From Cellulomonas sp. Root930 (lineage in GTDB: Bacteria > Actinomycetota > Actinomycetes > Actinomycetales > Cellulomonadaceae): a DNA stretch of 64,000 bases. The DNA lies in assembly GCA_001429255.1 (NCBI GenBank), contig LMJI01000001.1, positions 2,030,310-2,094,309 of the forward strand, written 5' to 3'. A program made the position numbers and the translations under genes. This document shows, piece by piece, positions 37,056 to 45,590 of this stretch (positions are counted from its first letter, which is position 1; each line of letters starts with the position of its first letter). The notes under the pieces were generated by a model. It saw only the letters and a program-made list of their open reading frames with translations. It did no database searches and had not been told where the DNA came from.

Positions 37056-37237
37056 TGGCTCGACTCAAGGTGACCCAGACGCGATCTGGCATCGGCGGTA
37101 AGCAGAACCAGCGCGACACCCTGCGCACCCTCGGCCTCAAGCGGATCGGCGACGTCGTCGTCAAGGAGGACCGTCCTGAGATCCGCGGCATGGTCAAGAC
37201 GGTGACGCACCTTGTCGCGGTCGAAGAGGTGGAGTGA
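37055..37237 (+). CDS. rpmD: 50S ribosomal protein L30
   Basis: This is 60 residues, [20 protein letters not shown], of normal length for the bacterial protein. The ATG overlaps the rpsE stop (TGATG). Confidence 0.97.
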   Translation: MARLKVTQTRSGIGGKQNQRDTLRTLGLKRIGDVVVKEDRPEIRGMVKTVTHLVAVEEVE

Positions 37238-37239
37238 CC

Positions 37240-37971
37240 ATGGCTGACGAGAACGAGAAGGGCACCGACGAGGTGACGGCCCCCAAGAAGGCCGCCGCCA
37301 AGAAGGCCCCCGCGAAGAAGGCCGCCGACACGGAGTCCGCTCCGAAGGCGACCAAGGCGAAGTCCGCTGCTGCGGACAAGCCGACCAAGGCCGACAAGGC
37401 CGAGGCGACGACCGAGGCTGCACCGAAGGCGAAGGCTCCCAAGGCCGCGCCCAAGGCTGCTGCGCCCAAGAAGTCGGTCTCCGCTGCTGCGGCGAAGGCG
37501 GCCGAGGCCGCCGCACAGCCCGGCAACGGCGGCACGCTCAAGGTGCACCACCTCCGTCCGGCCCCGGGCGCCAAGACCGCCAAGACCCGCGTGGGTCGTG
37601 GCGAGGCGTCCAAGGGCAAGACGGCCGGTCGTGGCACCAAGGGCACCAAGGCCCGCTACCAGGTGCCGACGCGCTTCGAGGGTGGGCAGATGCCTCTGCA
37701 CATGCGCCTCCCGAAGCTGCGCGGCTTCAAGAACCCGTTCCGCGTCGAGTACCAGGTGGTCAACCTGGACAAGCTCTCGGCGCTGTACCCGAACGGTGGC
37801 GACGTGACGGTCGCCGACCTCGTGGCGAAGGGCGCGGTCCGCAAGGGCCAGCCCGTCAAGGTGCTCGGCACCGGCGAGCTCACGGTCAAGGTCTCCGTCG
37901 CGGTCGACGCCTACTCGGCGTCCGCGAAGGACGCGATCGTGGCGGCCGGCGGAAGCGTCGCGCAGGACTGA
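37240..37971 (+). CDS. rplO: 50S ribosomal protein L15 with long Ala/Lys-rich N-terminal extension
   Basis: This is 243 residues, about 95 more than usual. The L15 core begins near [19 protein letters not shown] and includes [19 protein letters not shown] and [19 protein letters not shown]. The first ~90 residues are a Lys/Ala/Pro/Glu low-complexity tail ([18 protein letters not shown] and similar) resembling histone-H1-like tails. The ATG at 37240 has GTGGAGTG upstream. Starting downstream of the tail would need an unsupported start, so the extension appears real. It is the last gene before a strong hairpin. Confidence 0.95.
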   Translation: MADENEKGTDEVTAPKKAAAKKAPAKKAADTESAPKATKAKSAAADKPTKADKAEATTEAAPKAKAPKAAPKAAAPKKSVSAAAAKAAEAAAQPGNGGTLKVHHLRPAPGAKTAKTRVGRGEASKGKTAGRGTKGTKARYQVPTRFEGGQMPLHMRLPKLRGFKNPFRVEYQVVNLDKLSALYPNGGDVTVADLVAKGAVRKGQPVKVLGTGELTVKVSVAVDAYSASAKDAIVAAGGSVAQD

Positions 37972-37978
37972 TCGAAGG

Positions 37979-38016
37979 ACGGGACCGGTGGGTGCGTAGT
38001 TACCCACCGGTCCCGT
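37979..38016 (+). terminator. Hairpin terminator/attenuator between rplO and secY
   Basis: A perfect 15-bp stem pairs ACGGGACCGGTGGGT (37979-37993) with ACCCACCGGTCCCGT (38002-38016) around an 8-nt loop. TCCGTATGT follows. It separates the ribosomal part from secY-adk-map, which may have their own weak promoter (TAGGGT at 38040-38045). Confidence 0.75.
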
Positions 38017-38131
38017 TCCGTATGTCGGCGGGCATCAGTTAGGGTGCCCCGGTGCTCGCGACTCGTCGCGGGCTGCACGGCCGGAACGGACCGGTCGTAC
38101 GTGATGCCGCTCCGGCGGCCCAGGAGGACAG

Positions 38132-39427
38132 GTGCTCAGCGCATTCGTGCGGGCGTTCCGGACGCCCGACCTGCGGCGCAAGCTGCTCTTCACCATCGGG
38201 ATCATGGTGATCTTCCGTGCCGGCTCGTTCCTGCCGACACCGGGAGTCTCCTACCCGAACGTGCAGACGTGTATCGCGCAGTCCCAGGGCAACGACCTGC
38301 TGGGGCTGGTGAACCTGTTCAGCGGCGGTGCACTGCTGCAGCTGTCGGTGTTCGCGCTCGGGATCATGCCGTACATCACGGCGAGCATCATCATCCAGCT
38401 GCTCCGGGTGGTCATCCCTCGCTTCGAGGAGCTGCACCGCGAGGGCCAGTCCGGCACCGCGAAGCTCACGCAGTACACGCGGTACCTGACGATCGGCCTC
38501 GCGATCCTGCAGTCGACGACGATCATCACGGTCGCGCGCAGCGGTCAGCTGTTCAGCGGGTGCACCGTCGACGTCATCCCGAACGACAGCTGGCAGACGC
38601 TCCTGCTCATGGTCATCACCATGACCGCCGGTACCGGCCTGATCATGTGGCTGGGTGAGCTCATCACCGAGCGCGGCGTCGGCAACGGCATGTCGCTCCT
38701 CATCTTCACGTCGATCGCGGCCAGCTTCCCCGGCGCCATGTGGTCGATCGCCGGCGGCGACAACGGCATCTCGAAGTTCATCGTCGTCCTGGCGATCGTG
38801 GTCCTGGTCATCGCGCTGGTGGTGTTCGTCGAGCAGTCGCAGCGGCGCATCCCCGTGCAGTACGCCAAGCGCATGGTGGGCAGGCGCATGTACGGCGGCT
38901 CGAGCACCTACATCCCGATCAAGATCAACATGGCCGGCGTCATCCCGGTGATCTTCGCGTCGTCGCTGCTCGCCGTCCCCGGCCTGCTCGCGCAGTTCGG
39001 TGACCCGACCGCCGCGTGGGTCCAGTGGATCCAGCGGTACCTGGCGTCGCCGAGCGCCCCGCTGCACCTGGCGATCTACGTCGTCCTGATCATCTTCTTC
39101 TGCTACTTCTACACGGCGATCACGTTCAACCCGGACGAGGTCGCGGACAACATGAAGAAGTACGGCGGGTTCATCCCCGGCATCCGCGCCGGCCGGCCGA
39201 CGGCCGAGTACCTGGACTACGTGATCTCCCGCATCACCGCGCCCGGCTCGGTGTACCTGGCGATCGTCGCGTTGATCCCGACCATCGCGTTCATCGTGAT
39301 GGGGGTCGGCACCAACATCCCGTTCGGTGGGGCGTCGATCCTCATCGTCGTCGGCGTCGGCCTGGAGACCGTGAAGCAGATCGAGTCCCAGCTGCAGCAG
39401 CGGCACTACGAAGGGTTCTTGCGTTGA
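38132..39427 (+). CDS. secY: Preprotein translocase subunit SecY
   Basis: This 431-residue membrane protein has ten predicted spans and a GTG start behind CAGGAGGACA. The plug/second helix region (NLFSGGALLQLSVFALGIMP) and the ribosome-binding loop with RRIPVQYAKRMVGRRM are clear. It forms the protein-conducting channel with SecE (3691-3984). The stop overlaps the adk TTG. Confidence 0.97.
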   Translation: MLSAFVRAFRTPDLRRKLLFTIGIMVIFRAGSFLPTPGVSYPNVQTCIAQSQGNDLLGLVNLFSGGALLQLSVFALGIMPYITASIIIQLLRVVIPRFEELHREGQSGTAKLTQYTRYLTIGLAILQSTTIITVARSGQLFSGCTVDVIPNDSWQTLLLMVITMTAGTGLIMWLGELITERGVGNGMSLLIFTSIAASFPGAMWSIAGGDNGISKFIVVLAIVVLVIALVVFVEQSQRRIPVQYAKRMVGRRMYGGSSTYIPIKINMAGVIPVIFASSLLAVPGLLAQFGDPTAAWVQWIQRYLASPSAPLHLAIYVVLIIFFCYFYTAITFNPDEVADNMKKYGGFIPGIRAGRPTAEYLDYVISRITAPGSVYLAIVALIPTIAFIVMGVGTNIPFGGASILIVVGVGLETVKQIESQLQQRHYEGFLR

Positions 39428-40005
39428 GCACGCGTCTCGTCCTGCTCGGTCCTCCGGGAGCGGGGAAGGGGACCCAGGCCGTCCGGATCGCCGAGCGGCT
39501 CGGTATCCCGGCCATCTCGACCGGCGACATCTTCCGCGCCAACATCAAGGGCGGCACGCCGCTCGGCAAGACGGTCCAGGAGTACACCTCCCGCGGTGCG
39601 CTCGTCCCGGACTCGGTGACGAACGAGATGGTGCGCGACCGGCTCGCCCAGGACGACGCGGCGGACGGGTTCCTGCTCGACGGGTACCCGCGCAACGTCG
39701 CCCAGGTGGGAGAGCTCGACGCGATCCTCGCCGACGCCGGGCTGAGCCTCGACCTGGCGATCGAGATCACCGCCGACCCCGACGTCGTCGTGGCGCGGCT
39801 GCTGAAGCGCGCGGAGATCGAAGGCCGCGAGGACGACACCGAGGACGTGGTCCGCCACCGGCTCGACGTCTACGCCCAGGAGACCGCGCCCATCGCGCAC
39901 GTGTACGCCGACCGCGGACTGCTCGCGCAGGTGGACGGGATCGGCGACGTCGACGCGGTCACCGAGCGGCTCGTCGCGGCGATCGGCGCGCCGAGCGCGG
40001 GCTGA
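39424..40005 (+). CDS. adk: Adenylate kinase
   Basis: This is 193 residues from a TTG that overlaps the secY stop (TTGA). The P-loop is GPPGAGKGTQ (about residues 8-17). The NMP-binding and LID regions follow in short (non-zinc, non-long-LID) form, with DGYPRN and the LLKRAEIEGREDDTEDVVRH segment. It makes ADP from ATP and AMP. Position and frame strongly favour the TTG; no ATG is available. Confidence 0.95.
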   Translation: MSTRLVLLGPPGAGKGTQAVRIAERLGIPAISTGDIFRANIKGGTPLGKTVQEYTSRGALVPDSVTNEMVRDRLAQDDAADGFLLDGYPRNVAQVGELDAILADAGLSLDLAIEITADPDVVVARLLKRAEIEGREDDTEDVVRHRLDVYAQETAPIAHVYADRGLLAQVDGIGDVDAVTERLVAAIGAPSAG

Positions 40006-40007
40006 CG

Positions 40008-40850
40008 ATGTTCGGTCGCGAGCGGATCGAGTACAAGACGCCCGAGCAGGTGCTGCTCATGCGGCGTGCCGGGCTGGTGGTGGCCGAGGCGCTGGCCGCT
40101 GTGCGGGAGCGGGCCGCCGCAGGGGTCACGACGGGTGAGCTCGATGCCGTGGCCGCGGAGGTCATCGGTGACCGCCACGCCACGCCGTCGTTCCTCGGCT
40201 ACCACGGCTACCCGGCGTCCCTCTGTGTCTCGGTGAACGACGAGGTCGTGCACGGGATCCCCGGACCCCGCGTGCTCGAGCCCGGCGACGTGGTCTCGGT
40301 CGACTGCGGTGCGATCGTCGAGGGCTGGCACGGCGACTCCGCGATCACCCTCGTCCTCGACGGCGCCGCGCCCGAGGACGTCGCCCTGGCGGAGACGACG
40401 GAGCGGGCCATGTGGGCCGGCATCGCCGCCCTGGCCGGAGCCGAGCGGCTCGGCGCGGTGGGGGAGGCGGTCGAGGACGTCGTCGACGCCGCTGCGGTCG
40501 AAGGGCTGAACGGCGGTCAGCGGTACGGCCTCGTCGAGGAGTACGTGGGGCACGGCATCGGTACGGCGATGCACCAGCCGCCGGACGTGCCGAACTTCCG
40601 CAGTCGCGACCGCGGCCCACGCGTGCGCGCAGGACTGTGCGTTGCCGTCGAGCCGATGGTGGTGCGCGGTCAGCGGTTCACCCAGGTCCTCGACGACGAC
40701 TGGACCGTGGTGACGGGCGACGGCTCGCGCGCGTCCCACTGGGAGCACACCGTCGCCGTCCTGGACGACGGCATCTGGGTGCTGACCGCGCCCGACGGCG
40801 GTGCGGAGAAGCTCGCCGCCCTGGGTGTCTCCATCGCACCGCTCGCCTGA
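40008..40850 (+). CDS. map: Type I methionine aminopeptidase
   Basis: This 280-residue cytosolic enzyme removes N-terminal Met after deformylation. All five metal ligands are visible: Asp99, Asp110, His182 (GHGIG), Glu215 (AVEPM) and Glu246 (HWEHT). It starts 2 nt after adk. There is no N-terminal zinc-finger extension. The partner deformylase gene is at 54649-55314. Confidence 0.96.
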   Translation: MFGRERIEYKTPEQVLLMRRAGLVVAEALAAVRERAAAGVTTGELDAVAAEVIGDRHATPSFLGYHGYPASLCVSVNDEVVHGIPGPRVLEPGDVVSVDCGAIVEGWHGDSAITLVLDGAAPEDVALAETTERAMWAGIAALAGAERLGAVGEAVEDVVDAAAVEGLNGGQRYGLVEEYVGHGIGTAMHQPPDVPNFRSRDRGPRVRAGLCVAVEPMVVRGQRFTQVLDDDWTVVTGDGSRASHWEHTVAVLDDGIWVLTAPDGGAEKLAALGVSIAPLA

Positions 40851-40901
40851 CCCACCCGGAGTTACTTCCGAGTAGGTCCATCCAGGTGAACTTGTGTCCA
40901 G

Positions 40902-40910
40902 TTGTCCACA
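40902..40910 (+). promoter_or_regulatory. Single DnaA-box-like sequence in an AT-rich patch
   Basis: TTGTCCACA matches the form of DnaA box used by high-GC actinobacteria. It sits in a relatively AT-rich gap (40861-40970) between map and the surface-protein gene. Only one copy is seen, so it is not an origin. It may be regulatory or coincidental. Confidence 0.35.
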
Positions 40911-41103
40911 ATTTGTCGGTGAACTGGCCAAATGCGCCCGCGATGACCGGTTTGTCGGATACCGTCCTGCCCGGCGGTGAACGATCCGCCACGGGCGTCC
41001 CTGGGGCCCGCGCGGCTCGGCCGCTGCGGTGAAGGGGTGGGGAGGCCCGACTCCGGCAGGCACGTGGTCAGCGCGCGCCTGCACTCGACGTGATGGGTGG
41101 CTC

Positions 41104-42039
41104 ATGCAGCGCAGCGTTCGTCCTTCCCCGTTCTCAGCCCGCCGCCTCGGGCGCCACGCCCGCCTCGTCGGCGCCGTGGCCGTCGCCTCCGCCCTGCTCC
41201 TCACCGGTGCAGGTGCTGCGCAGGCGCACGGCAACGACGGCCGCGGTGGCAAGCAGTGGCAGCAGCCGCAGCCGCAGCCCAAGAAGCAGCAGACGAGCGA
41301 GCCGGAGACCACGGGCGCCTACGTCTACCTCAAGAAGGACGTCTCCAAGCCGGTGTCCTGGGAGAACTCGACCCAGCAGTACCTGGTCACCACCTGGCCG
41401 GGGGGCTACTGGCGCGACCTCACGCTCGAGGAGATCCGTGCGGCCCTGCCCGCGGGCGTCACGGTCTGCGGTCCGGGCTGGGCGGTCCAGGAGGACAAGG
41501 CGTACGGCGACGCGACGGTCTTCACCGGCAACAAGGCGCCCCACTACCCGACGGACTACATCGGCTGGCGGAGCAAGGAGAACCCCAAGGGCGCGCTCTT
41601 CGACGCCAAGCACTTCGAGCTGTCCGCCATGGTGACGGTGCCGCCGTGCGCCCCGGCGCCGACCACGTCGCCGTCGCCCACGCCGACGGCGTCCCCGAGC
41701 CCGACCTCGACGCCGACGCCGACCGTCCCCGTGGCGACGCCTCCCGCGCCCAGCCAGACGCCGACGACGCCGGCCTCGCCGACGCCGACGGTCACGCCGA
41801 CCCCCGTGACCGAGGTGGGCTCCACGCCCACGCCCACGCAGACCACGCCCGTCGTCGTGGTGGCCTCGACGCCGAGCCCGAGCGCGACCTTCTACTCCGA
41901 GGTCCTGGCCGCAGGCCCCACCGGTGGTGCGACGCTGGCCGCGACTGGCTCGTCCCCGCTGCCGGGCGTGCTCGCCGCGGGGATCCTGGTGCTCTCGGGG
42001 GCAGCACTGCTCCTGATCAGGCGCCGCCGCGCCAGCTGA
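41104..42039 (+). CDS. Sortase-anchored surface protein (LAATG sorting signal)
   Basis: This is a 311-residue exported protein. It has an N-terminal signal peptide (hydrophobic core about residues 20-38, ending GAGAAQAHG). A ~140-residue domain (AYVYLKKDVSKPVSWENSTQ...) contains two Cys. A ~90-residue Thr/Pro/Ser linker precedes the C-terminal sorting signal LAATGSSP, a hydrophobic helix and RRRRAS. The LAxTG form is typical of class E sortase substrates in actinobacteria. The N-terminal domain has no name that I recognise. It interrupts the usual map-infA adjacency. The ATG at 41104 is chosen for the signal peptide; its ribosome-binding site is weak. Confidence 0.85.
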   Translation: MQRSVRPSPFSARRLGRHARLVGAVAVASALLLTGAGAAQAHGNDGRGGKQWQQPQPQPKKQQTSEPETTGAYVYLKKDVSKPVSWENSTQQYLVTTWPGGYWRDLTLEEIRAALPAGVTVCGPGWAVQEDKAYGDATVFTGNKAPHYPTDYIGWRSKENPKGALFDAKHFELSAMVTVPPCAPAPTTSPSPTPTASPSPTSTPTPTVPVATPPAPSQTPTTPASPTPTVTPTPVTEVGSTPTPTQTTPVVVVASTPSPSATFYSEVLAAGPTGGATLAATGSSPLPGVLAAGILVLSGAALLLIRRRRAS

Positions 42040-42048
42040 TCGAGCGCT

Positions 42049-42081
42049 GGAGGGCCGTCGTCACGCCGACGACGGCCCTCC
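42049..42081 (+). terminator. Terminator after the surface-protein gene
   Basis: A perfect 14-bp stem GGAGGGCCGTCGTC/GACGACGGCCCTCC (42049-42062 with 42068-42081) has a 5-nt loop. It isolates infA from the gene upstream. Confidence 0.88.
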
Positions 42082-42137
42082 TCGCGTGCGTCGTGCCCCG
42101 GTGTGGCGGACGGCACGTGTCCGGAGCAGGGGGCGGT

Positions 42138-42166
42138 TTCGTCCCGTGGGCCTGATGGCGTAAGAT
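42138..42166 (+). promoter_or_regulatory. infA promoter
   Basis: TTCGTC (42138-42143) and TAAGAT (42161-42166) are 17 bp apart, about 130 bp before infA. The remainder of the gap to 42297 is leader with no visible gene. Confidence 0.6.
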
Positions 42167-42297
42167 CGTCCGTTGGGTGTGCGCCCGGTTCTCGTGGCGC
42201 GCTGTCCACATCTAGTTCCCACCTCGTCGTCGCCGCCCGTCCGGGCGGGGCCGGTCGTCGTGGGTTGATCCATCAGGACCGACAGTTAGCGGAGGAT

Positions 42298-42519
42298 ATG
42301 GCGAAGAAGGACGGTGTCATCGAGATCGAGGGCAGCGTCGTGGAGGCTCTGCCGAACGCGATGTTCCGCGTGGAGCTCACCAACGGCCACAAGGTGCTCG
42401 CCCACATCTCGGGCAAGATGCGACAGCACTACATCCGGATCCTCCCCGAGGACCGGGTGGTGGTGGAGCTGAGCCCGTACGACCTGTCCCGTGGCCGGAT
42501 CGTCTACCGCTACAAGTAA
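42298..42519 (+). CDS. infA: Translation initiation factor IF-1
   Basis: This is a 73-residue OB-fold protein ([20 protein letters not shown] through GRIVYRYK) that binds the 30S A site. The ATG follows GCGGAGGAT. It heads the alpha-operon segment infA-rpmJ-rpsM-rpsK-rpoA-rplQ. Confidence 0.98.
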   Translation: MAKKDGVIEIEGSVVEALPNAMFRVELTNGHKVLAHISGKMRQHYIRILPEDRVVVELSPYDLSRGRIVYRYK

Positions 42520-42579
42520 CAGCCACTCGAACACGCCGTCAGCCCTGTCACGGGCGCAACGGCGGCGGAGGAACACGCG

Positions 42580-42693
42580 ATGAAGGTCAAGCCCAGCGTC
42601 AAGAAGATCTGCGACAAGTGCAAGGTGATCCGCCGGCACGGTCGCGTCCAGGTGATCTGCGAGAACCTGCGCCACAAGCAGCGCCAGGGCTGA
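42580..42693 (+). CDS. rpmJ: 50S ribosomal protein L36
   Basis: This is 37 residues ([20 protein letters not shown], then [17 protein letters not shown]). It is the zinc-binding form with Cys11, Cys14, Cys27 and His32. The ATG follows GGCGGCGGAGG. The canonical position between infA and rpsM supports it despite its small size. Confidence 0.96.
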   Translation: MKVKPSVKKICDKCKVIRRHGRVQVICENLRHKQRQG

Positions 42694-42879
42694 TGCCCTG
42701 ACGCCGGTCCGTCGGACCAGCAGCTCGACCAGCACCACCGGTCCTCCACGGAGGACCAGCAAGCGCACAGCCACTCCGGCGATCACTCGCCGGTGCACCC
42801 TCGGTCGGAGGCCGGGGCCCGCAGCACGCGGGAGGGCAGTGCGGTAGACCTCCGATGCAGTTCAGGAGCCACCAGGCAC

Positions 42880-43260
42880 ATGGCACGTCTTATCGGCGTC
42901 GACCTCCCCCGCGAGAAGCGGCTCGAGATCGCGCTCACCTATATCTACGGGGTCGGCCGTACCCGCGCCCAGGCAACTCTGGCCGCGACCGGCATCAGCC
43001 CGGACCTGCGCGTGAAGGACCTCGGCGACGCCGAGCTCGTCGCGCTGCGTGACTACCTCGAGGCGAGCTACAAGCTCGAGGGTGACCTTCGCCGTGAGGT
43101 CGCTGCGGACATCCGCCGCAAGGTCGAGATCGGCTGCTACGAGGGCCTGCGTCACCGCCGTGGCCTTCCGGTGCGCGGTCAGCGCACCAAGACCAACGCG
43201 CGTACCCGCAAGGGCCCGAAGCGCACCGTCGCCGGCAAGAAGAAGGCCGGGCGCAAGTAG
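42880..43260 (+). CDS. rpsM: 30S ribosomal protein S13
   Basis: This is 126 residues, [20 protein letters not shown], with [20 protein letters not shown] near the C-terminus. It contacts P-site tRNA and S19. A 186-nt gap after rpmJ holds a 7-bp hairpin (GGTCCTC/GAGGACC, 42740-42757) and no other supported gene. Confidence 0.98.
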   Translation: MARLIGVDLPREKRLEIALTYIYGVGRTRAQATLAATGISPDLRVKDLGDAELVALRDYLEASYKLEGDLRREVAADIRRKVEIGCYEGLRHRRGLPVRGQRTKTNARTRKGPKRTVAGKKKAGRK

Positions 43261-43331
43261 CCCTCCCGGCTGGCTGCATCCTCGCGATGCGCCGCCCGGT
43301 CATCCCCAGCTGATCTCGAGAGAAGAAGAGC

Positions 43332-43733
43332 ATGCCTCCCAAGACCCGTTCCGCCGTGCGCAAGCCGCGCCGCAAGGAGAAGAAGAACGTCTCCCACGGC
43401 CAGGCGCACATCAAGAGCACGTTCAACAACACGATCATCTCCATCACCGACCCGACCGGCGCCGTCATCGCGTCGGCCTCGTCGGGCCAGGTGGGCTTCA
43501 AGGGCTCGCGCAAGTCGACCCCCTTCGCGGCGCAGCTCGCCGCCGAGGCGGCCGCTCGTCGCGCCCAGGAGCACGGCATGAAGAAGGTCGACGTCTTCGT
43601 CAAGGGCCCCGGCTCCGGCCGTGAGACCGCGATCCGCTCGCTCCAGGCGACCGGCCTCGAGGTCGGCTCGATCCAGGACGTGACGCCCCAGGCGCACAAC
43701 GGCTGCCGTCCGCCGAAGCGCCGCCGCGTCTGA
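43332..43733 (+). CDS. rpsK: 30S ribosomal protein S11
   Basis: This 133-residue platform protein has [20 protein letters not shown] and the C-terminal [18 protein letters not shown]. The ATG follows GAGAGAAGAAGAGC. No rpsD follows, unlike in Mycobacterium or E. coli clusters. Confidence 0.98.
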   Translation: MPPKTRSAVRKPRRKEKKNVSHGQAHIKSTFNNTIISITDPTGAVIASASSGQVGFKGSRKSTPFAAQLAAEAAARRAQEHGMKKVDVFVKGPGSGRETAIRSLQATGLEVGSIQDVTPQAHNGCRPPKRRRV

Positions 43734-43747
43734 CCGTCGGCTCGATC

Positions 43748-43782
43748 GGGTCGGTGCGCTGCCGGAAGGCGCGCACCGACCC
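43748..43782 (+). terminator. Hairpin between rpsK and rpoA
   Basis: A perfect 12-bp stem GGGTCGGTGCGC/GCGCACCGACCC (43748-43759 with 43771-43782) has an 11-nt loop. It could attenuate between the ribosomal genes and rpoA. It occupies the place where rpsD sits in some relatives. Confidence 0.6.
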
Positions 43783-43878
43783 GGACATCCTGACGCCGAC
43801 CAGGTAGACCGAGACCAGGCCGGCTTGTAGTACTGCGCAGCGTCATATGGCGGACGCCCGCTGAGAGGAAAACACACC

Positions 43879-44889
43879 GTGCTGATTGCACAGCGCCCCA
43901 CCCTGACCGAAGAGGTCATCTCGGAGAACCGGTCGCGGTTCTCCATCGAGCCCCTGGAGCCGGGTTTCGGCTACACGCTCGGCAACTCGCTCCGCCGGAC
44001 GCTGCTGTCCTCCATCCCCGGTGCCGCCGTCACGTCCATCCGGATCGACGGCGTGCTGCACGAGTTCTCCACCGTGCCGGGCGTCAAGGAGGACGTCACC
44101 GAGATCATCCTCAACATCAAGCAGCTGGTCGTCTCCTCGGAGAACGACGAGCCCGTGGTGATGTACCTGCGCAAGCAGGGTGCCGGTGAGGTCAGCGCCG
44201 CTGACATCGTGCCGCCGGCCGGCGTCGAGGTGCACAACCCCGACCTGCACCTGGCCACGCTGAACGACAAGGGCAAGCTCGAGATCGAGCTGACCGTCGA
44301 GCGCGGGCGTGGCTACGTGTCGGCGAACCAGAACAAGTCGTTCGACGCCGAGATCGGCCGCATCCCGGTCGACTCGATCTACTCGCCCGTCCTCAAGGTG
44401 ACCTACAAGGTCGAGGCGACGCGTGTCGAGCAGCGCACGGACTTCGACAAGCTGGTCGTCGACGTCGAGACCAAGTCGGCGATCGGCCCGCGTGACGCGC
44501 TGGCCTCCGCCGGCAAGACGCTGGTCGAGCTGTTCGGTCTGGCCCGTGAGCTCAACATCGAGGCCGAGGGCATCGAGATCGGCCCGTCGCCGACCGACGC
44601 TGCGCTCGCCGCGGACCTCGCTCTGCCGATCGAGGACCTGCAGCTCACGATCCGCTCCTACAACTGCCTCAAGCGCGAGGGCATCCACTCCGTGGGTGAG
44701 CTCGTCGCCCGGTCCGAGGCCGACCTCCTGGACATCCGCAACTTCGGTGCGAAGTCCATCACCGAGGTCAAGGAGAAGCTGGCCGAGCTCGGACTGACGC
44801 TCAAGGACAGCCCGCTCGACTTCGACCCGTCCGCCACCGCCTACTACGGCGACGACGAGGGCGACTTCGTCGAGGACGAGCAGTACTGA
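43879..44889 (+). CDS. rpoA: DNA-directed RNA polymerase subunit alpha
   Basis: This is 336 residues from a GTG after GAGAGGAAAAC. The N-terminal dimerisation domain contains [20 protein letters not shown]. The C-terminal domain begins after a short linker with [20 protein letters not shown] and carries the DNA- and activator-binding helices. The acidic C-terminal tail ([13 protein letters not shown]) is usual in actinobacteria. Confidence 0.98.
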   Translation: MLIAQRPTLTEEVISENRSRFSIEPLEPGFGYTLGNSLRRTLLSSIPGAAVTSIRIDGVLHEFSTVPGVKEDVTEIILNIKQLVVSSENDEPVVMYLRKQGAGEVSAADIVPPAGVEVHNPDLHLATLNDKGKLEIELTVERGRGYVSANQNKSFDAEIGRIPVDSIYSPVLKVTYKVEATRVEQRTDFDKLVVDVETKSAIGPRDALASAGKTLVELFGLARELNIEAEGIEIGPSPTDAALAADLALPIEDLQLTIRSYNCLKREGIHSVGELVARSEADLLDIRNFGAKSITEVKEKLAELGLTLKDSPLDFDPSATAYYGDDEGDFVEDEQY

Positions 44890-44963
44890 CGCCGGGGAGC
44901 TAGACGGGCCGGCGTGAGCCGGCCTGCCTGCAGCCCATCACTGGAACTCAAGGAGTAAAGACC

Positions 44964-45509
44964 ATGCCTACGCCCACCAAGGGTCCCCGGCTCGGTGGCG
45001 GACCGGCGCACGAGCGGCTGATCCTCGCGAACCTCGCGACGTCGCTGTTCGAGCACAAGCGCATCACGACGACCGAGACGAAGGCCAAGCGCCTCCGTCC
45101 GCTCGCCGAGCGCCTCATCACGTTCGCCAAGCGTGGTGACCTGCACGCCCGCCGCCGCGTGATGACCGTCGTCAAGGACAAGTCCGTCGTGCACGTGCTC
45201 TTCACCGAGATCGCCCCGGCCGTGGCCGAGCGTCAGGGTGGCTACACGCGCATCACCAAGATCGGCCCCCGCAAGGGCGACAACGCCCCGATGGCCGTCA
45301 TCGAGCTCGTGCTCGAGCCGCTCTCCCCGAAGCAGGCCGTCGTGAAGGAGGCCACCAAGGCCGCCTCCAAGGCTGCGCCGAAGGCGAAGAAGGCCGACAA
45401 GGTCGAGGACACGCCGGTCGAGGACAAGGTCGTCGAGGACGCCTCTGTCGAGGACGCGCCCGTCGAGGACGCGCCCGTCGAGACCAAGGATGACGCCGAC
45501 AAGGCGTGA
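44964..45509 (+). CDS. rplQ: 50S ribosomal protein L17 with acidic repeat tail
   Basis: This is 181 residues. The first ~120 are the L17 core ([20 protein letters not shown], then [20 protein letters not shown]). The last ~55 residues are a Lys/Ala stretch followed by repeats of the type VEDxxVEDAP, ending KDDADKA. The extension is low-complexity and absent from E. coli L17. A very strong terminator follows. Confidence 0.97.
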   Translation: MPTPTKGPRLGGGPAHERLILANLATSLFEHKRITTTETKAKRLRPLAERLITFAKRGDLHARRRVMTVVKDKSVVHVLFTEIAPAVAERQGGYTRITKIGPRKGDNAPMAVIELVLEPLSPKQAVVKEATKAASKAAPKAKKADKVEDTPVEDKVVEDASVEDAPVEDAPVETKDDADKA

Positions 45510-45524
45510 TCTGAGAGCTGCACC

Positions 45525-45560
45525 GAGAAGGCCCGGGACCTGCTGGTCCCGGGCCTTCTC
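45525..45560 (+). terminator. Terminator of the alpha operon
   Basis: A perfect 16-bp stem GAGAAGGCCCGGGACC/GGTCCCGGGCCTTCTC (45525-45540 with 45545-45560) is closed by a TGCT tetraloop. It ends the long ribosomal cluster. Confidence 0.92.
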
Positions 45561-45590
45561 GCGTCCCGTCCCGCGCCTAGAGTCGGAGGC

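Noticed and set aside
39016..39423. Longer adenylate kinase reading frame
   Set aside because: The upstream part lies inside secY in another frame. The P-loop position fits the TTG at 39424.
40861..40975. Origin of replication
   Set aside because: Only one DnaA-like box is present, and no dnaA, dnaN or parAB genes are nearby.
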